Source of the DNA: Sedimenticola sp.
GTDB lineage: Bacteria > Pseudomonadota > Gammaproteobacteria > Chromatiales > Chromatiaceae
Assembly: GCA_026992075.1 (NCBI GenBank)
Contig: JALXAM010000038.1
Coordinates: 62,001 to 126,000 of the forward strand
DNA length: 64,000 nucleotides
Reading direction: 5' to 3'
The notes beneath the pieces are model-generated. The model saw only the letters and a program-made list of their open reading frames with translations, did not search any database and was not told where the DNA came from. Position 1 is the stretch's first letter, and every line of letters begins with the position of its first letter. Made by a program: the position numbers and the translations under genes. Below are positions 51,895-64,000 of this stretch, piece after piece.

Positions 51895-52515
51895 TTACTT
51901 GGAATAGAGCTCGACGATGAGCTGCTCGTTGATCTCCGCCGGCAGGTCGGCGCGTTCGGGGACACGCTTGAAGGTACCGCTCATCCCCTTCACGTCCACC
52001 TCCACCCAGTCGGGGAAGCCGTACTGCTCCGCCAGCGCCAGGGCGTTCTGGATGCGCACCTGCTTGCGCGCCTTTTCACGCACCGAGATCACATCCTCGG
52101 GCTTCACCAGGTAGGAGGGAATGTTCACCACCTTGCCGTTCACCTCGATGGCCTTGTGGCTCACCAGCTGACGCGCCTCGTTGCGGGTGGAGCCGAAACC
52201 CATGCGGTAGACCACATTGTCCAACCGCCGTTCCAGCAACTGCAGCAGGTTCTCGCCGGTAGGGCCCTTCTGCCGATCGGCCTCGGCATAGTAGTTACGG
52301 AATTGCCGCTCCAGCACGCCGTAGAGGCGGCGAACCTTCTGCTTCTCCCGCAGTTGCACGCCGTAGTCGGAGAGACGACGGCGACGCTCCTGGGTCTGCC
52401 CCGGCAGCTTGTCCATCTTGCACTTGGAGTCGACGGAACGCACCCGGCTCTTGAGGTACAGATCCGTACCTTCACGGCGCATCAACTTGCATTTGGGTCC
52501 GAGATACCTGGCCAT
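51895..52515 (-). CDS. rpsD: 30S ribosomal protein S4
   Basis: [23 protein letters not shown]. Confidence 0.98.
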   Translation of the reverse strand: MARYLGPKCKLMRREGTDLYLKSRVRSVDSKCKMDKLPGQTQERRRRLSDYGVQLREKQKVRRLYGVLERQFRNYYAEADRQKGPTGENLLQLLERRLDNVVYRMGFGSTRNEARQLVSHKAIEVNGKVVNIPSYLVKPEDVISVREKARKQVRIQNALALAEQYGFPDWVEVDVKGMSGTFKRVPERADLPAEINEQLIVELYSK

Positions 52516-52533
52516 GTTCTTCTAACTCCAGTG

Positions 52534-52923
52534 TTAAACGCGACGTTTCTTGGGCGGACGACAGCCGTTGTGCGGAATGGGCGTCACGTCCGTGATGCTG
52601 AGGATCTTGAAGCCGGCATTGTTCAGGGCACGCACGGCGGAATCCCGACCGGGACCCGGGCCCTTCACGTTCACGTCCAGGTTTTTGACCCCGAAGTCCT
52701 TGGCCATCTGGCCGGCACGATCCGCGGCCACCTGGGCGGCAAAAGGCGTGCTCTTGCGCGAGCCACGGAAACCGGAGCCGCCGGAAGTGGCCCAGCAGAG
52801 GGTGTTTCCCTGACGATCGGTGATGGTGATGATGGTATTGTTGAAAGACGCATGGATATGCGCGATCCCATCGGTCACCGTCTTCTTGACCTTTTTCTTG
52901 GTACGGGTGGTTGTCTTGGCCAT
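52534..52923 (-). CDS. rpsK: 30S ribosomal protein S11
   Basis: [31 protein letters not shown]. Confidence 0.98.
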   Translation of the reverse strand: MAKTTTRTKKKVKKTVTDGIAHIHASFNNTIITITDRQGNTLCWATSGGSGFRGSRKSTPFAAQVAADRAGQMAKDFGVKNLDVNVKGPGPGRDSAVRALNNAGFKILSITDVTPIPHNGCRPPKKRRV

Positions 52924-52955
52924 GCCTGTGTCACCTGTATGCGTTCAGCTTGCTG

Positions 52956-53312
52956 TCAGCGCTTGATGGGGCGCCGCGGTCCCTTGCGGGTACGGGCGTT
53001 GGTCTTGGTCCGCTGGCCACGCACCGGCAGCCCGCGGCGGTGGCGGATCCCGCGATTGCAGCCCAGGTCCATCAGGCGCTTGATGTTCATCGAGATCTCC
53101 CGCCGCAGATCGCCCTCCACCGTGTACTTGGCCACCTCGGCGCGCAGGCGATCCACCTCCTCTTCGCTCAGGTCCATAACCTTGCGATCGCGGGGCACTC
53201 CTGCGTCGTCGCAGATCTTCGCCGCACGCGAGCGGCCGATGCCGTAAATGGATGTCAGCGCAATGACCGCGTGCTTGCGGTCAGGAATGTTGACGCCTGC
53301 TATGCGGGCCAT
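52956..53312 (-). CDS. rpsM: 30S ribosomal protein S13
   Basis: [30 protein letters not shown]. Confidence 0.98.
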   Translation of the reverse strand: MARIAGVNIPDRKHAVIALTSIYGIGRSRAAKICDDAGVPRDRKVMDLSEEEVDRLRAEVAKYTVEGDLRREISMNIKRLMDLGCNRGIRHRRGLPVRGQRTKTNARTRKGPRRPIKR

Positions 53313-53409
53313 TCTCTTTTCTCCTGTGATTCAACTTCCAGCGCAACCGGCGCGAGGAAACGCGAAATTATAACCGGGTGCGCCAGGCCTTTCAATAGAG
53401 TTGCCAGAC

Positions 53410-53523
53410 TCAGCCCTGACGCTGTTTGTGCCGGGGCTCCTTGCAGATCACGCGCACCACCCCTTTGCGGCGGATGATCTTGCAGTTGCGGCACATCTTC
53501 TTGACCGATGCTCGTACTTTCAT
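53410..53523 (-). CDS. rpmJ: 50S ribosomal protein L36 (37 aa; absent from ORF track)
   Basis: [37 protein letters not shown]. Confidence 0.96.
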   Translation of the reverse strand: MKVRASVKKMCRNCKIIRRKGVVRVICKEPRHKQRQG

Positions 53524-53556
53524 GGCTCTTTACCTGGTGATGGTTCGATGACAGGC

Positions 53557-54909
53557 TCAGCGGATCATTCCACTGCTGCCCTGCCCCTTGAGGTTCGCTT
53601 TCTTCATCAGCCCCTCGTACTGGTGGGACATCAGGTGCGACTGCACCTGGGCGATGAAATCCATGATCACCACCACCACGATGAGCAACGAGGTACCACC
53701 GAAGTAGAAGGGCACGTTCCAGCCGACGATGAGAAACTCCGGCAACAGACAGACGGCGGTGATGTAGATGGCACCGGCCAGAGTGAGCCGAGTCATCACG
53801 GCATCGATGTAGCGTGCCGTCTGCTCCCCGGGGCGAATGCCGGGAATGAAGGCCCCGGAGCGCTTGAGATTGTCGGCCGTCTCCCGCGCGTTGAACACCA
53901 ACGCGGTATAGAAGAAACAGAAAAAGATGATGGCGCCTGCATAGAGCCCCACATAGAGCGGTTCACCTGGCGACAGCTTGGCCACGATGTCCTGCAGCCA
54001 GCGCATGTTGGGCGTGTTCCCGGCCCAGGAAGCCAAAGTGGTGGGGAACAGGATGATGCTGGAAGCGAAGATGGGCGGGATGACCCCCGCCATGTTCAGC
54101 TTCAGCGGCAAAAAACTGCTCTGCGCCGCCATCAGCCGCCGCCCCTGCTGGCGCTTGGCATAGTTGATGGTGATGCGCCGCTGTCCCCGCTCGACGAAGA
54201 CTACGAAAGCGGTCACCGCCACCGCCAACAGCATCAGAAAGAGCGCGAACAACGCATTCATCTCGCCGTTGCGCACCAGCTCCGCCACGGAACCGAAAGC
54301 CGCCGGCAAGCCGGCAACGATGCCGGCGAAGATGATCATGGAGATGCCGTTGCCCAGCCCCCGCTCGGTGATCTGTTCGCCCAGCCACATGAGGAACATG
54401 GTTCCCGTCACCAAGGAGACGGCCGCAGTGAAGACGAAGCCCATGCCCGGCGCCATCACCAGCGACATGCCACCGGCAGACTGAGACTGTAACGCCACCG
54501 AGATGCCCACCGCCTGGAAGGTGGCCAGCACCACGGTGCCATACCGGGTGTACTGGGTGATCTTCCGACGACCGGCCTCACCCTCTTTCTTCAGCTGTTC
54601 CAGCTTGGGGATCACCGCCGTCATCAGCTGCACGATGATGGAAGCGGAGATGTAGGGCATGATTCCCAAGGCGAAGATGGAGGCTCGTTCGAGCGCCCCA
54701 CCAGAAAACATGTTGAACATGCCCAGGATGGTGCCCTGCTGCTGGTCGAACAGCGCCGCCAGCGCCGCCGGATTGACCCCCGGCACCGGGATGTAGGTGC
54801 CGATACGGAACACCACCAGCGCCCCCAGCAGGAACAGGAAACGCTGGCGCAGCTCGGTGAGCTGCCCGAGCTGGATCCCGCCGGCCGCTGCAGAAGGGTT
54901 CAAGGCCAT
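53557..54909 (-). CDS. secY: Protein translocase subunit SecY
   Basis: [11 protein letters not shown]...[47 protein letters not shown]. Confidence 0.98.
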   Translation of the reverse strand: MALNPSAAAGGIQLGQLTELRQRFLFLLGALVVFRIGTYIPVPGVNPAALAALFDQQQGTILGMFNMFSGGALERASIFALGIMPYISASIIVQLMTAVIPKLEQLKKEGEAGRRKITQYTRYGTVVLATFQAVGISVALQSQSAGGMSLVMAPGMGFVFTAAVSLVTGTMFLMWLGEQITERGLGNGISMIIFAGIVAGLPAAFGSVAELVRNGEMNALFALFLMLLAVAVTAFVVFVERGQRRITINYAKRQQGRRLMAAQSSFLPLKLNMAGVIPPIFASSIILFPTTLASWAGNTPNMRWLQDIVAKLSPGEPLYVGLYAGAIIFFCFFYTALVFNARETADNLKRSGAFIPGIRPGEQTARYIDAVMTRLTLAGAIYITAVCLLPEFLIVGWNVPFYFGGTSLLIVVVVIMDFIAQVQSHLMSHQYEGLMKKANLKGQGSSGMIR

Positions 54910-54916
54910 GGAGGAA

Positions 54917-55351
54917 TCAGTCCTCCACCTTTCCGCCCGCTGCCTCGATGGCCGCGCGCGCACCCTTGGTGGCACCAATCCCCTTGAGCGTCACCGGGCG
55001 GTTGATCTCGCCGGAGAGAATCACCTTGGCACGTTTCATGGTGCGCGGCAGGATGTCCGCCTCGTAGAGGGCGTTCATGTCGATCACGTCGCCGGGCACC
55101 TTGTCGATCTCATGCAAACGCACCTCGGCGGTGTACTTCGCCTTGCGGGAGCGGAAACCCACCTTGGGCAGGCGCCGCTGAAGCGGCATCTGGCCGCCTT
55201 CGAAACCCACTTTGTGGAAACCTCCGGAACGGGACTTCTGCCCCTTGTGGCCGCGGCCGCAGGTCTTGCCCAGCCCGCTGCCGATGCCCCGGCCAACGCG
55301 CTTGCGCTCCTGGCGGCTGCCCGCTGCGGGCTTGAGGGTATTCAGGCGCAT
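54917..55351 (-). CDS. rplO: 50S ribosomal protein L15
   Basis: [44 protein letters not shown]. Confidence 0.98.
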   Translation of the reverse strand: MRLNTLKPAAGSRQERKRVGRGIGSGLGKTCGRGHKGQKSRSGGFHKVGFEGGQMPLQRRLPKVGFRSRKAKYTAEVRLHEIDKVPGDVIDMNALYEADILPRTMKRAKVILSGEINRPVTLKGIGATKGARAAIEAAGGKVED

Positions 55352-55352
55352 C

Positions 55353-55544
55353 TTATGCTTCCTCCACCAGCTGTACCATGTAGGAGACCTTGTTCAGCAT
55401 GCCGCGGGTGGCAGGGGTGTCCTCCACCTCCACCACCTGGTGCATGCGCCGCAGCCCCAGACCACGCACGCAGGCCTTGTGGCTCTTCAGCCGGCCGTTC
55501 ATGCTCCGCACCAGCTTCACCTTCATCGTCTTCTTTTCCGCCAC
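55353..55544 (-). CDS. rpmD: 50S ribosomal protein L30 (GTG start)
   Basis: [53 protein letters not shown]. Confidence 0.95.
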   Translation of the reverse strand: MAEKKTMKVKLVRSMNGRLKSHKACVRGLGLRRMHQVVEVEDTPATRGMLNKVSYMVQLVEEA

Positions 55545-55549
55545 GGTCC

Positions 55550-56056
55550 TTACTCCGTAATCTCTTCCACCGTCTTGCCACGCTTGGCGGCCACCTCTTC
55601 CGGGCTGCGCATCTGCACCAGGCCGTTCATGGTGGCACGCACCACGTTGATGGGGTTGTTGGAGCCGATGCACTTGGCCAGCACGTTGTGCACGCCCACC
55701 GCCTCGAAAATGGCGCGCATGGCTCCACCGGCAATGATGCCGGTACCCTCGGAAGCGGGCTGCATGAAGACCTTGGCCGCGCCGTGCTTGCCAATGATGG
55801 GGTACTGCAGGGTGCCGTCCTTCAACTTGATAGTCTGCATGTTGCGCTTCGCGGTCTCCATCGCTTTCTGGATCGCCACCGGCACCTCCTTGGCCTTGCC
55901 CATACCGTAGCCCACCTTGCCGTCACCGTCGCCCACCACCACCAGGGCGGAGAAACCGAACTGGCGGCCACCCTTTACCACCTTTGCCACCCGGTTGACG
56001 GCGACCAGCTTCTCGATCAGCTCTTCGCCCGCAGGATTGGTATCGTAGTTTGCCAT
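55550..56056 (-). CDS. rpsE: 30S ribosomal protein S5
   Basis: [39 protein letters not shown]. Confidence 0.98.
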   Translation of the reverse strand: MANYDTNPAGEELIEKLVAVNRVAKVVKGGRQFGFSALVVVGDGDGKVGYGMGKAKEVPVAIQKAMETAKRNMQTIKLKDGTLQYPIIGKHGAAKVFMQPASEGTGIIAGGAMRAIFEAVGVHNVLAKCIGSNNPINVVRATMNGLVQMRSPEEVAAKRGKTVEEITE

Positions 56057-56067
56057 CGTTTGAATCC

Positions 56068-56424
56068 TCAGAACTGGAGCCCGGCCTCACGGGCCGCCTC
56101 GGCCAGAGCCTTCACCCGACCGTGATACTGAAAACCAGAACGGTCGAAGGCCACCTTTTCGATACCGGCGGCCCGGGCCCGCTCCGCCACCGCCCGACCC
56201 ACCACGGCCGCTGCGGCCACGTTGCCGGTGGAACCTTCGATACTGTCGCGCAGCGACTTGTCCACGGTGGAGGCGCTGCAGACCACGTCGGTACCGTTGG
56301 CGGCGATCACTTGGGCATAGATGTGACGTGGCGTGCGGTGCACGGTGAGGCGGGGGACGCCCAGTTCCCGGATTTTGGCACGGGCACGACGGGCCCGGCG
56401 CAGCCGACTTGCTTTCTTGTCCAT
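56068..56424 (-). CDS. rplR: 50S ribosomal protein L18
   Basis: [40 protein letters not shown]. Confidence 0.98.
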   Translation of the reverse strand: MDKKASRLRRARRARAKIRELGVPRLTVHRTPRHIYAQVIAANGTDVVCSASTVDKSLRDSIEGSTGNVAAAAVVGRAVAERARAAGIEKVAFDRSGFQYHGRVKALAEAAREAGLQF

Positions 56425-56437
56425 CGTCGTGACCTCT

Positions 56438-56974
56438 TTACTTCTTCTTCGCTTCTTTGCGAACCACGTGTTCGTCCGCGTAACGCACACCCTTGCCCTT
56501 GTAGGGCTCCGGTGGACGGTACCGCCGGATCTCGGCGGCCACCTGACCCACCTTCTGCTTGTCGCTGCCAGATACGACGATCTCGGTCTGCGACGGGGTC
56601 TGGATGGTGATGCCCTCGGGGATGGGATATTCCACCGGGTGAGAGAAGCCGAGACTCAGATCCAACACCTTGCCCTTCACCTGGGCACGGTAACCCACGC
56701 CCACCAGCTGCAGCTTCTTCTCGAACCCCTTGCTCACACCCACCACCATGTTGTTGATGAGCGCGCGCATGGTGCCGGCCATGGCCCAGGCCGCCTTGTT
56801 CTCCGGGTCCACCGGGCTCACCCGTATCTGGTCGCCTTCCAGCGAGACCTCTACCAACGGATGCACTTCGTATTCGTGAGTGGCCTTGGGTCCCTTCACG
56901 GTGACCTTGCGCCCCTCCACTTTCACCTCCACCCCGGAGACCACGGGCACCGGTGCCTTTGCAATGCGTGACAT
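56438..56974 (-). CDS. rplF: 50S ribosomal protein L6
   Basis: [46 protein letters not shown]. Confidence 0.98.
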   Translation of the reverse strand: MSRIAKAPVPVVSGVEVKVEGRKVTVKGPKATHEYEVHPLVEVSLEGDQIRVSPVDPENKAAWAMAGTMRALINNMVVGVSKGFEKKLQLVGVGYRAQVKGKVLDLSLGFSHPVEYPIPEGITIQTPSQTEIVVSGSDKQKVGQVAAEIRRYRPPEPYKGKGVRYADEHVVRKEAKKK

Positions 56975-56990
56975 GGCAGCTACCTCCCGG

Positions 56991-57386
56991 TCAGGCGACG
57001 AAGGCGATGACCTCTCCGCCATGGCCCTGTTTACGGGCCTCGCGGTCGGTCATCAAACCCTTGGAAGTGGAAACGATGGCGATTCCCAGGCCGCCGCGCA
57101 CCTTGGGCAGCTCCTCCTTGCCCTTGTAGACCCGAAGCCCGGGACGGCTCACCCGCTTGATCATCTCGATCACCGGCTGGCCCTGGTGATATTTGAGCTT
57201 GATCTCCATGGTGGGCTTGCCGTCCTCCTCGATGAGGCTCACGCCGGCAATGTAGCCCTCGTCCTGGAGCACCTTGGCAATGGCCATCTTTTTCTTGGAA
57301 GCCGGCAGGCGCACGCTGGCCTTGCCCGCCTGCTGGCCGTTGCGGATACGCGTGAGCATATCCGCAATGGGATCTGACATACTCAT
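56991..57386 (-). CDS. rpsH: 30S ribosomal protein S8
   Basis: [38 protein letters not shown]. Confidence 0.97.
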   Translation of the reverse strand: MSMSDPIADMLTRIRNGQQAGKASVRLPASKKKMAIAKVLQDEGYIAGVSLIEEDGKPTMEIKLKYHQGQPVIEMIKRVSRPGLRVYKGKEELPKVRGGLGIAIVSTSKGLMTDREARKQGHGGEVIAFVA

Positions 57387-57538
57387 CTGTTCTTGGCTCC
57401 TCGGGTCAGCCAACTCCTGGAGCGGAGTCCGATACCCAATGATGAAAGTCTGGCACCCACGAAAGGGAGCCGGCTAGGATAAAGGATTGGAATCGATAAA
57501 TCCAGTGTTTTCGCCACCCACTCGGGTGACCAGAGAGA

Positions 57539-57844
57539 TCACCAGCTGGCTTTGCGCAGCCCCGGCACGTCACCCCGCATGGCCGCTTCCCGCAACTTGT
57601 TGCGACACAGGCCGAATTTGCGGTAGACCGCATGGGGCCGGCCGGTGATGCGGCAACGGCGCTGCTTGCGCACCGGGCTGGAGTCGCGCGGAAGCTTCTG
57701 CAGTTTCAGCACCGCGGCGTCGATTTCTTCCGGTGTGCTGTTGGGGTTCTTGATGATCGCCTTCAGCTCGGCCCGCTTCTGTGCGTACCTGGCCACCATC
57801 CGTGCCCGCTTGTTCTCCCGGGCAATCATGCTCTTCTTCGCCAT
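57539..57844 (-). CDS. rpsN: 30S ribosomal protein S14
   Basis: [28 protein letters not shown]...[39 protein letters not shown]. Confidence 0.98.
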   Translation of the reverse strand: MAKKSMIARENKRARMVARYAQKRAELKAIIKNPNSTPEEIDAAVLKLQKLPRDSSPVRKQRRCRITGRPHAVYRKFGLCRNKLREAAMRGDVPGLRKASW

Positions 57845-57861
57845 TCTGTTACCGCTCCCGA

Positions 57862-58398
57862 TTACTTGAAGGGAAAGTTGAAGCCGTCGAGAAGCGCCTT
57901 GGCCTCCTCGTCCGAGCGCGCCGTGGTGGTGATGGTGATATCCATGCCGCGCAGTGCGTCGATCTTGTCGTAGTCCACCTCGGGAAAGATGATCTGCTCC
58001 TTCACGCCCATGCTGTAGTTGCCCCGGCCATCGAACGACTTGGCGCTCAGGCCGCGGAAGTCCCGGATCCGGGGAATGGCGATGTTGATCAGGCGGTCGA
58101 GGAACTCGTACATGCGTTCGGCACGGAGGGTCACTTTGCAACCGATGGGCCAACCCTCCCGGATCTTGAAACCGGCCACCGACTTGCGTGCCCGGGTGAT
58201 CACCGGCTTCTGCCCGGAAATCTTGGCCATGTCGTCCATGGCGAACTGCAGCACCTTCTTGTCGGCCACCGCCTCGCCCACCCCCATGTTGAGGGTGATC
58301 TTCTCGATGCGCGGCACCTGCATCACGCTCTTGTAGCCGAACTTCTCCATCAGTGCCGGCACAACCTGCTCTTTGTAGTGATCTCGTAATCTTGCCAT
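57862..58398 (-). CDS. rplE: 50S ribosomal protein L5
   Basis: [43 protein letters not shown]. Confidence 0.98.
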   Translation of the reverse strand: MARLRDHYKEQVVPALMEKFGYKSVMQVPRIEKITLNMGVGEAVADKKVLQFAMDDMAKISGQKPVITRARKSVAGFKIREGWPIGCKVTLRAERMYEFLDRLINIAIPRIRDFRGLSAKSFDGRGNYSMGVKEQIIFPEVDYDKIDALRGMDITITTTARSDEEAKALLDGFNFPFK

Positions 58399-58411
58399 TG
58401 GACTGCCTGCC

Positions 58412-58729
58412 TCAAACGTCCACGATCTCGCCGTTGGACTTGTATACACGGACCTTGCGCCCGTCCTCCAGGGTCTTGAAGCCCACGCGGTCGGCCTTGT
58501 TGGTCACCGGATTGAAGAGCGCCACGTTGGAGATGTGTAGCGGCATCTCCTTCTCGATGATGCCACCAGGCTCGCCCTTCATGGGGTTTGGCTTGACGTG
58601 CTTCTTGGCCAGGTTGATGTTCTCCACCACCACCCGGTCCTCCAGCACCCGGAGAACGGTGCCCCGCTTGCCCTTGTCCTTGCCTGCGATGACGATGACG
58701 TCGTCGCCTTTGCGAATCTTTCTAGCCAT
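58412..58729 (-). CDS. rplX: 50S ribosomal protein L24
   Basis: [28 protein letters not shown]. Confidence 0.98.
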   Translation of the reverse strand: MARKIRKGDDVIVIAGKDKGKRGTVLRVLEDRVVVENINLAKKHVKPNPMKGEPGGIIEKEMPLHISNVALFNPVTNKADRVGFKTLEDGRKVRVYKSNGEIVDV

Positions 58730-58737
58730 GACCTACC

Positions 58738-59106
58738 TCAGAGCACCTCGGGTGCCAGCGAAATGATCTTCATGAAGCGCTCCCCGCGCAGTTCCCGGGT
58801 CACGGGGCCGAAGATGCGGGTGCCGATGGGCTGCAGCTGATTGTTGAGCAGCACCGCCGCGTTGCCATCGAAGCGGATCACGGATCCGTCGGGACGCCGC
58901 ACGCCCTTCTTGGTACGCACCACCACGGCGTTGTAGACGTCGCCCTTCTTCACCTTGCCCCTCGGGATGGAGTCCTTCACGGAGACCTTGATGATGTCCC
59001 CGATGCCGGCATAGCGACGATGCGAACCGCCCAGCACCTTGATGCACTGAACCTTCCTGGCGCCGCTGTTGTCGGCCACGTTCAGCATGGTCTGCATCTG
59101 GATCAT
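58738..59106 (-). CDS. rplN: 50S ribosomal protein L14
   Basis: [39 protein letters not shown]. Confidence 0.98.
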   Translation of the reverse strand: MIQMQTMLNVADNSGARKVQCIKVLGGSHRRYAGIGDIIKVSVKDSIPRGKVKKGDVYNAVVVRTKKGVRRPDGSVIRFDGNAAVLLNNQLQPIGTRIFGPVTRELRGERFMKIISLAPEVL

Positions 59107-59161
59107 GACATTACCCCAATCTTGAATCGTTTATGCTTCGACCGGTTCGCGGGTGCCCCGT

Positions 59162-59422
59162 TCACTTGGCACGCTCGACCACTTTCACCAGCCGCCACTT
59201 CTTGGTCTTGGAGAGCGGACGGCACTGCTCCACCACCACGGTGTCGCCGATACGGCACTCGTTGTTCTCGTCGTGCGCATGCACCTTGGTGGAGCGGCGG
59301 ATGTATTTGCCATACAGGGGGTGCTTCACCCGGCGCTCCACCTGCACGGTGATGGACTTGTCCATGCGGTCGCTGATCACTCGTCCCTGCAGCGTGCGAT
59401 TGGTTGGTTGTTGCTCGCTCAT
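59162..59422 (-). CDS. rpsQ: 30S ribosomal protein S17
   Basis: [38 protein letters not shown]. Confidence 0.98.
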   Translation of the reverse strand: MSEQQPTNRTLQGRVISDRMDKSITVQVERRVKHPLYGKYIRRSTKVHAHDENNECRIGDTVVVEQCRPLSKTKKWRLVKVVERAK

Positions 59423-59424
59423 CT

Positions 59425-59622
59425 TCAGCCTGCCTTCCGCTTCTCGTTCATGACCGTCTTCACCCGTGCGATGTCGCGACGCACCTGGCGCACCTGGTGG
59501 TGCCGGGCCAGCTGGCCGGTGCCACGCTGCATGCGCAGGTTGAACTGCTCCTTCAGCAGTTCGTGCAGCGTCTCCTTCAGTTCTTCCTGGGACTTCTCCC
59601 GCAGTTCGCTCGCTTTCATCAC
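59425..59622 (-). CDS. rpmC: 50S ribosomal protein L29
   Basis: [31 protein letters not shown]. Confidence 0.97.
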   Translation of the reverse strand: MMKASELREKSQEELKETLHELLKEQFNLRMQRGTGQLARHHQVRQVRRDIARVKTVMNEKRKAG

Positions 59623-60032
59623 ATCATCGTCCGCTTGACAAAGGTGGTCTCCACCGGCAGCTTCGCCGAGGCCAGCTTGAATGCCTCCCGCGCCAGCTCC
59701 TCCGGAACGCCCTCGATCTCGTAGAGCATGCGGCCCGGCTGAATCAGCGCCACCCAGTACTCCACGTTGCCCTTACCCTTGCCCATGCGCACCTCGAGGG
59801 GCTTCTTGGTGATGGGTTTGTCGGGAAAGACACGGATGTAGAGCTTACCGCCCCGCTTCACCTTTCGGGTGATGGTGCGGCGCGCCGCCTCGATCTGGCG
59901 GGCGGTGATACGGCCGCGCCCCACTGCCTTGAGCCCGAACTCACCGAAGCTCACCTCGTTGCCGCGGTGCGCCAGGCCCCGGTTCCGGCCCTTCTGCTGC
60001 TTGCGGAATTTCGTACGCTTGGGCTGCAACAT
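59619..60032 (-). CDS. rplP: 50S ribosomal protein L16
   Basis: [34 protein letters not shown]. Confidence 0.98.
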   Translation of the reverse strand: MLQPKRTKFRKQQKGRNRGLAHRGNEVSFGEFGLKAVGRGRITARQIEAARRTITRKVKRGGKLYIRVFPDKPITKKPLEVRMGKGKGNVEYWVALIQPGRMLYEIEGVPEELAREAFKLASAKLPVETTFVKRTMM

Positions 60033-60035
60033 GAC

Positions 60036-60728
60036 TTAACTTCTCCCGGCCGCTTTCTTGCCTTTCTTGCCGCCTTTGACGGCTTCCTCCGCAGGCTGAT
60101 CACCGAACACCTCGCCGCGGAAGATCCACACCTTGATACCGATGATGCCGTAGGTGGTCTCCGCCTCGGCGGTGCCATAGTCGATATCGGCCCGCAGAGT
60201 GTGCAGGGGAACCCTGCCCTCTCGGTACCACTCGGTGCGCGCGATCTCGGCACCGTTGAGGCGCCCGGCGATGCTCACCTTGATGCCCTCGGCACCCAGG
60301 CGCATGGTGTTCTGCACCGCCCGCTTCATGGCCCGCCGGAACATGATGCGGCGCTCGATCTGCTGAGCAATCCCCTCGGCCACCAGCTTGGCGTCCAGCT
60401 CCGGCTTGCGGATCTCCTCGATGCTGATGTGCACCGGACCACCCACCATCTGTGCCACCTCCTTGCGCAGACGGTCGATGTCCTCGCCCTTCTTGCCGAT
60501 CACCAGGCCAGGCCGCGCCGTGTGCACCGTGATGTGAGTGTTGTTGGCCATGCGGTCGATCTGGATCCGGGAGACCGAGGCGTGCGCCAGCTTCTTCTGC
60601 AGGAAGTCGCGCACCTGGAGATCCTGGTTCAGCAGCTCGGCATAGCTGCTGTTGTCCGCATACCATTTGGAGTTGTGCTGCTTGACGATACCCAGGCGGA
60701 TACCGATTGGATGTACTTTCTGGCCCAT
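60036..60728 (-). CDS. rpsC: 30S ribosomal protein S3
   Basis: [25 protein letters not shown]. Confidence 0.98.
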   Translation of the reverse strand: MGQKVHPIGIRLGIVKQHNSKWYADNSSYAELLNQDLQVRDFLQKKLAHASVSRIQIDRMANNTHITVHTARPGLVIGKKGEDIDRLRKEVAQMVGGPVHISIEEIRKPELDAKLVAEGIAQQIERRIMFRRAMKRAVQNTMRLGAEGIKVSIAGRLNGAEIARTEWYREGRVPLHTLRADIDYGTAEAETTYGIIGIKVWIFRGEVFGDQPAEEAVKGGKKGKKAAGRS

Positions 60729-60743
60729 ATTCCTGAAATCCGC

Positions 60744-61076
60744 TTACTCGTCGCCCACTGCGACGGTGATATGGCTGGTCCGCTTGAGGATGCGCGTGGC
60801 CCGACCCTTGGCCCTGGCGCGAATGCGCTTCATGGTGGGACCCTCGTCCACCATAACCGCCACCACCTTGAGCTCGTCCACGTCGGCGCCCTCGTTGTTC
60901 TCGGCATTGGCTATGGCCGAATCGAGCACCTTCTTCATCAGCGCCGCGCCCTTCTTCTTGCTGAACTGGAGCAGCTCCAGCGCCTGCTCCACCGGTAGCC
61001 CCCGGATCTGGTCGGCCACAAGCCGCCCCTTCTGCGGAGAGATGCGCGCGTAACGCAATACTGCTTTCGTCTGCAT
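60744..61076 (-). CDS. rplV: 50S ribosomal protein L22
   Basis: [34 protein letters not shown]. Confidence 0.98.
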   Translation of the reverse strand: MQTKAVLRYARISPQKGRLVADQIRGLPVEQALELLQFSKKKGAALMKKVLDSAIANAENNEGADVDELKVVAVMVDEGPTMKRIRARAKGRATRILKRTSHITVAVGDE

Positions 61077-61090
61077 GATCGCTAGCCTCC

Positions 61091-61369
61091 TCAGCGCTTC
61101 TTCGCCTTCTTGTCCGCGGCGTGGCCCCGGTAGGTCCGGGTCAGCGCGAACTCGCCCAGCTTGTGGCCCACCATGTTCTCAGTGATGAGCACCGGCACGT
61201 GCTGACGACCGTTGTGAACGGCGATGGTCAGGCCCACCATCTCCGGCACGATCATGGAGCGGCGCGACCAGGTCTTGATGGGACGGCGATTGTTGCTGGC
61301 CACCGCCTCCTCCACCTTCTTCATCAGGTGGTGGTCTACGAATGGCCCCTTGCGTACTGAACGTGGCAT
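61091..61369 (-). CDS. rpsS: 30S ribosomal protein S19
   Basis: [19 protein letters not shown]. Confidence 0.98.
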   Translation of the reverse strand: MPRSVRKGPFVDHHLMKKVEEAVASNNRRPIKTWSRRSMIVPEMVGLTIAVHNGRQHVPVLITENMVGHKLGEFALTRTYRGHAADKKAKKR

Positions 61370-61388
61370 TGCTCTTTACCCCGAAGAA

Positions 61389-62216
61389 TTACTTGCGGCG
61401 ACGATCGCGCACGATGAACTTGTCGGTGCGCTTGTTCTTGCGCGTCTTGTGACCCTTGGTGGGCACGCCCCAGGGGGTCACCGGGTGACGGCCGCCGGAG
61501 GTACGGCCCTCGCCGCCCCCGTGCGGGTGATCCACCGGATTCATCACCACGCCCCGCACCGTGGGCCGGATGCCCCGCCAGCGGGAGGCGCCCGCCTTGC
61601 CCAGCTTGCGCAGGTTGTGCTCTGCATTGCCCACCTCTCCGATGGTTGCACGGCAGTCTGCGTGGATCTTGCGCATCTCGCCGGAACGCAGGCGCAGGGT
61701 GGCATAGTCCCCTTCCCGCGCCACCAGTTGGGCGGAGGTGCCAGCGCTGCGGGCGATCTGTGCACCCTTTCCGATCTTCATCTCCACGCAGTGGATGGTG
61801 GTACCCACGGGAATGTTGCGCAGGGGCATGGCATTGCCCACGGAGATGGGCGCCTCCACCCCGGAAAGGATGGTGTCGCCGACCTCCAGCCCCTTGGGCG
61901 CGATGATGTAGCGCCGCTCACCATCCAGGTATTTGATCAGGCAGAGATGGGCGCTGCGGTTGGGATCATACTCGATCCGCTCCACGATGCCCGGGACGCC
62001 ATCCTTGTTGCGCTTGAAATCGACGATGCGGTAACGGCGCTTGTGGCCACCGCCCCGGTGCCGGGTGGTGATGCGGCCCTGATTGTTGCGACCACCGGTC
62101 TTGGACTTCTTGGCCACCAGGGGGGCATAGGGCTCGCCCTTGTGCAGCCCCGGGGTCTTGACCTGGACCACGAAGCGGCGACCGGGTGATGTCGGCTTGG
62201 CTTTGACGATTGGCAT
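61389..62216 (-). CDS. rplB: 50S ribosomal protein L2
   Basis: [57 protein letters not shown]. Confidence 0.98.
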   Translation of the reverse strand: MPIVKAKPTSPGRRFVVQVKTPGLHKGEPYAPLVAKKSKTGGRNNQGRITTRHRGGGHKRRYRIVDFKRNKDGVPGIVERIEYDPNRSAHLCLIKYLDGERRYIIAPKGLEVGDTILSGVEAPISVGNAMPLRNIPVGTTIHCVEMKIGKGAQIARSAGTSAQLVAREGDYATLRLRSGEMRKIHADCRATIGEVGNAEHNLRKLGKAGASRWRGIRPTVRGVVMNPVDHPHGGGEGRTSGGRHPVTPWGVPTKGHKTRKNKRTDKFIVRDRRRK

Positions 62217-62264
62217 CTTTCTGCTTCCGCTGAATTCTCTTTAGTCTGGTGAATCCGCCCGGGA

Positions 62265-62561
62265 TCAGGCACCGCTTCCGAAATCGATGTCCTGGCCCTC
62301 GGCAAGGCGCACCACGGCCTTCTTCCAGTCCTTTCGCTTGCCCGGAATCTGCCCGAAACGCTTGCGCTTGCCCTTCACGTTTAGGGTTTGCACCTTCTCC
62401 ACGTCGACGTCGAACAGCATCTCCACCGCCGCTGCGATTTCGGGCTTGGTGGCGTCGCGGGTCACTCGGAAGGTGAACTGGCGCGCCGCATCGGCACCGA
62501 TGGCGCTCTTCTCGGAGATCACCGGCCCCAGCAGGACCTTCATCAGTCGTTCCTTGTTCAT
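62265..62561 (-). CDS. rplW: 50S ribosomal protein L23
   Basis: [56 protein letters not shown]. Confidence 0.98.
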   Translation of the reverse strand: MNKERLMKVLLGPVISEKSAIGADAARQFTFRVTRDATKPEIAAAVEMLFDVDVEKVQTLNVKGKRKRFGQIPGKRKDWKKAVVRLAEGQDIDFGSGA

Positions 62562-63160
62562 GCCAGGCGCTCCTCGACTTTCTTCAGTGCCTCGGTGGTC
62601 ATCAACACTTTCTCGTAACCCACCAGGCTCACCGGATCCAGCTCCTCACTGTCGCGCACGTCCACGTGATACAGGTTGCGCGCCGCCAGATAGAGGTTCT
62701 CATCGGCCTGCTCGGTAACGATGAGCACATCATCCAGGCCAAGCTCTTTCAGCTTGCCCACCAGTTGTTTGGTCTTGGGCGCCTCCACACCGAAGCCGTC
62801 CACCACCACCAAGCGGTCCTGACGCACCAGCTCGGAGAGAATGGAGCGCAGCGCGCCGCGGTACATCTTCTTGTTCACCTTCTGCGCGTAGCTGCGCGGC
62901 TTGGCGGCGAAAGTGACGCCACCGCCCCGCCAGAGGGGGCTGCGGATGGTGCCGGCGCGGGCGCGCCCGGTGCCCTTCTGGCGATAGGGCTTCTTGCCCC
63001 CGCCGCTCACCGCGGAACGGTTCTTCTGGGCCTTGGTGCCGGCACGGGCGCCCGCCAGGTAAGCGGTCACCACCTGGTGCACCAACGGCTCCTTGAAATC
63101 GGCGCCGAACACGACGTCGGATACCTGCAGGGACGCCCCGCCTTGTACGTTGAGCTCCAT
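62558..63160 (-). CDS. rplD: 50S ribosomal protein L4
   Basis: [36 protein letters not shown]. Confidence 0.98.
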   Translation of the reverse strand: MELNVQGGASLQVSDVVFGADFKEPLVHQVVTAYLAGARAGTKAQKNRSAVSGGGKKPYRQKGTGRARAGTIRSPLWRGGGVTFAAKPRSYAQKVNKKMYRGALRSILSELVRQDRLVVVDGFGVEAPKTKQLVGKLKELGLDDVLIVTEQADENLYLAARNLYHVDVRDSEELDPVSLVGYEKVLMTTEALKKVEERLA

Positions 63161-63163
63161 GAC

Positions 63164-63814
63164 TTACCCCTTGTTCTTCAGTTTCACCGCAGGGGTGACC
63201 ACCACATCGCCGCCGGGCGCGCCGGGCACGGCGCCCTTGATCAGCAGCAGGCCCCGCTCGGGATCCACACGCACGATCTCCAACGTCTGTACCGTGACCC
63301 GCTTGTTGCCCATGTGGCCCGCCATCTTCTTGCCCTTGAACACCCGGCCCGGGGTCTGGCACTGGCCGATGGAGCCGGGCGCTCGGTGGGACAAAGAGTT
63401 GCCATGGGTGGCATCCTGGGTGCGGAAGTTGTGCCGCTTCACCGGCCCCTGGAACCCCTTGCCCTTGGAGATGCCGCTCACGTCCACCTTCTGGCCGCTC
63501 TCGAACAGCTCCACGGTGATCTCGCTGCCCACCTCGGGAATCTCGCCCTCGTGATCGTCCAGGCGGAATTCCCACAGGCCGCGACCCGCTTCCACGCCGG
63601 CCTTGGCGAAATGTCCCGCCATGGGCTTGTTCACCCGGCTCGGCTTGCGCCGCCCCACGGTGACCTGCACGGCCTGGTAACCGTCACGCTCCGGCGTGCG
63701 CACCTGGGTGACCCGGTTGGGCTCCACCTGCACCACGGTCACCGGAACGGAGACCCCGTCCTCGGTGAACACGCGGGTCATGCCCGCCTTGCGTCCCACT
63801 AATCCTAATGCCAT
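63164..63814 (-). CDS. rplC: 50S ribosomal protein L3
   Basis: [58 protein letters not shown]. Confidence 0.98.
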   Translation of the reverse strand: MALGLVGRKAGMTRVFTEDGVSVPVTVVQVEPNRVTQVRTPERDGYQAVQVTVGRRKPSRVNKPMAGHFAKAGVEAGRGLWEFRLDDHEGEIPEVGSEITVELFESGQKVDVSGISKGKGFQGPVKRHNFRTQDATHGNSLSHRAPGSIGQCQTPGRVFKGKKMAGHMGNKRVTVQTLEIVRVDPERGLLLIKGAVPGAPGGDVVVTPAVKLKNKG

Positions 63815-63824
63815 GTTCGAAACC

Positions 63825-64000
63825 TCAGTTCAGCTTGATCTGAACATCCACGCCAGCGGCCAGGTCCAGCTTCATCAGCGCATCCACCGTCTTGTCGGTG
63901 GGGTCGATGATGTCCATCAGGCGCTTGTGGGTGCGGATCTCGTACTGGTCCCGCGCGTCCTTGTTGACGTGCGGCGAGATCAGCACCGTGTAGCGCTCCT
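63825..64000 (-). CDS. rpsJ: 30S ribosomal protein S10, 5' end beyond window
   Basis: Minus-strand translation [56 protein letters not shown]. Confidence 0.97.
   Translation of the reverse strand, partial: ERYTVLISPHVNKDARDQYEIRTHKRLMDIIDPTDKTVDALMKLDLAAGVDVQIKLN

Noticed and set aside
50438-64000. Ribosomal protein operon as a novelty candidate
   Set aside because: Canonical S10/spc/alpha order and sequences; only the rpsN-rpsH spacer and the palindrome after rplQ stood out.

Overview
Chromosomal window (about 64 kb, high GC) from a gammaproteobacterium. Most of it is ordinary core genome: ahcY (partial), metF, rsmE; a pilGHIJ-chpA-chpC twitching/chemosensory cluster; gshB, apbE and a TonB-like gene; lptM-lysA-dapF-DUF484-xerC; an anaerobic class III ribonucleotide reductase locus (nrdD, nrdG); hslVU; ubiE-ubiJ-ubiB; ctpA-envC-gpmI; yibN-secB-gpsA-trmL; ntrBC; and the S10/spc/alpha ribosomal protein operon (rpsJ to rplQ) on the minus strand. 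The unusual signal is intergenic. At least seven copies (five clear, one with an insertion, one divergent) of a foldback repeat occur between 1.07 and 31.9 kb. Each has a conserved core of about 52 nt enclosed by near-perfect 26-28 bp inverted arms whose sequence differs from copy to copy. The core carries two small hairpins with GGA in the loop, and the second, TAC-AGGGAT-GTA, matches the published CsrA/RsmA SELEX consensus RUACARGGAUGU at all but the first position. I propose a dispersed family of CsrA/RsmA-type binding elements; this is inference and needs testing. A second strong observation is that the glycyl-radical domain of NrdD is a separate 52-aa ORF with its own Shine-Dalgarno, separated from the 673-aa NrdD body by 425 bp of these repeats. 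No tools were run; product calls come from reading the supplied translations and the sequence.
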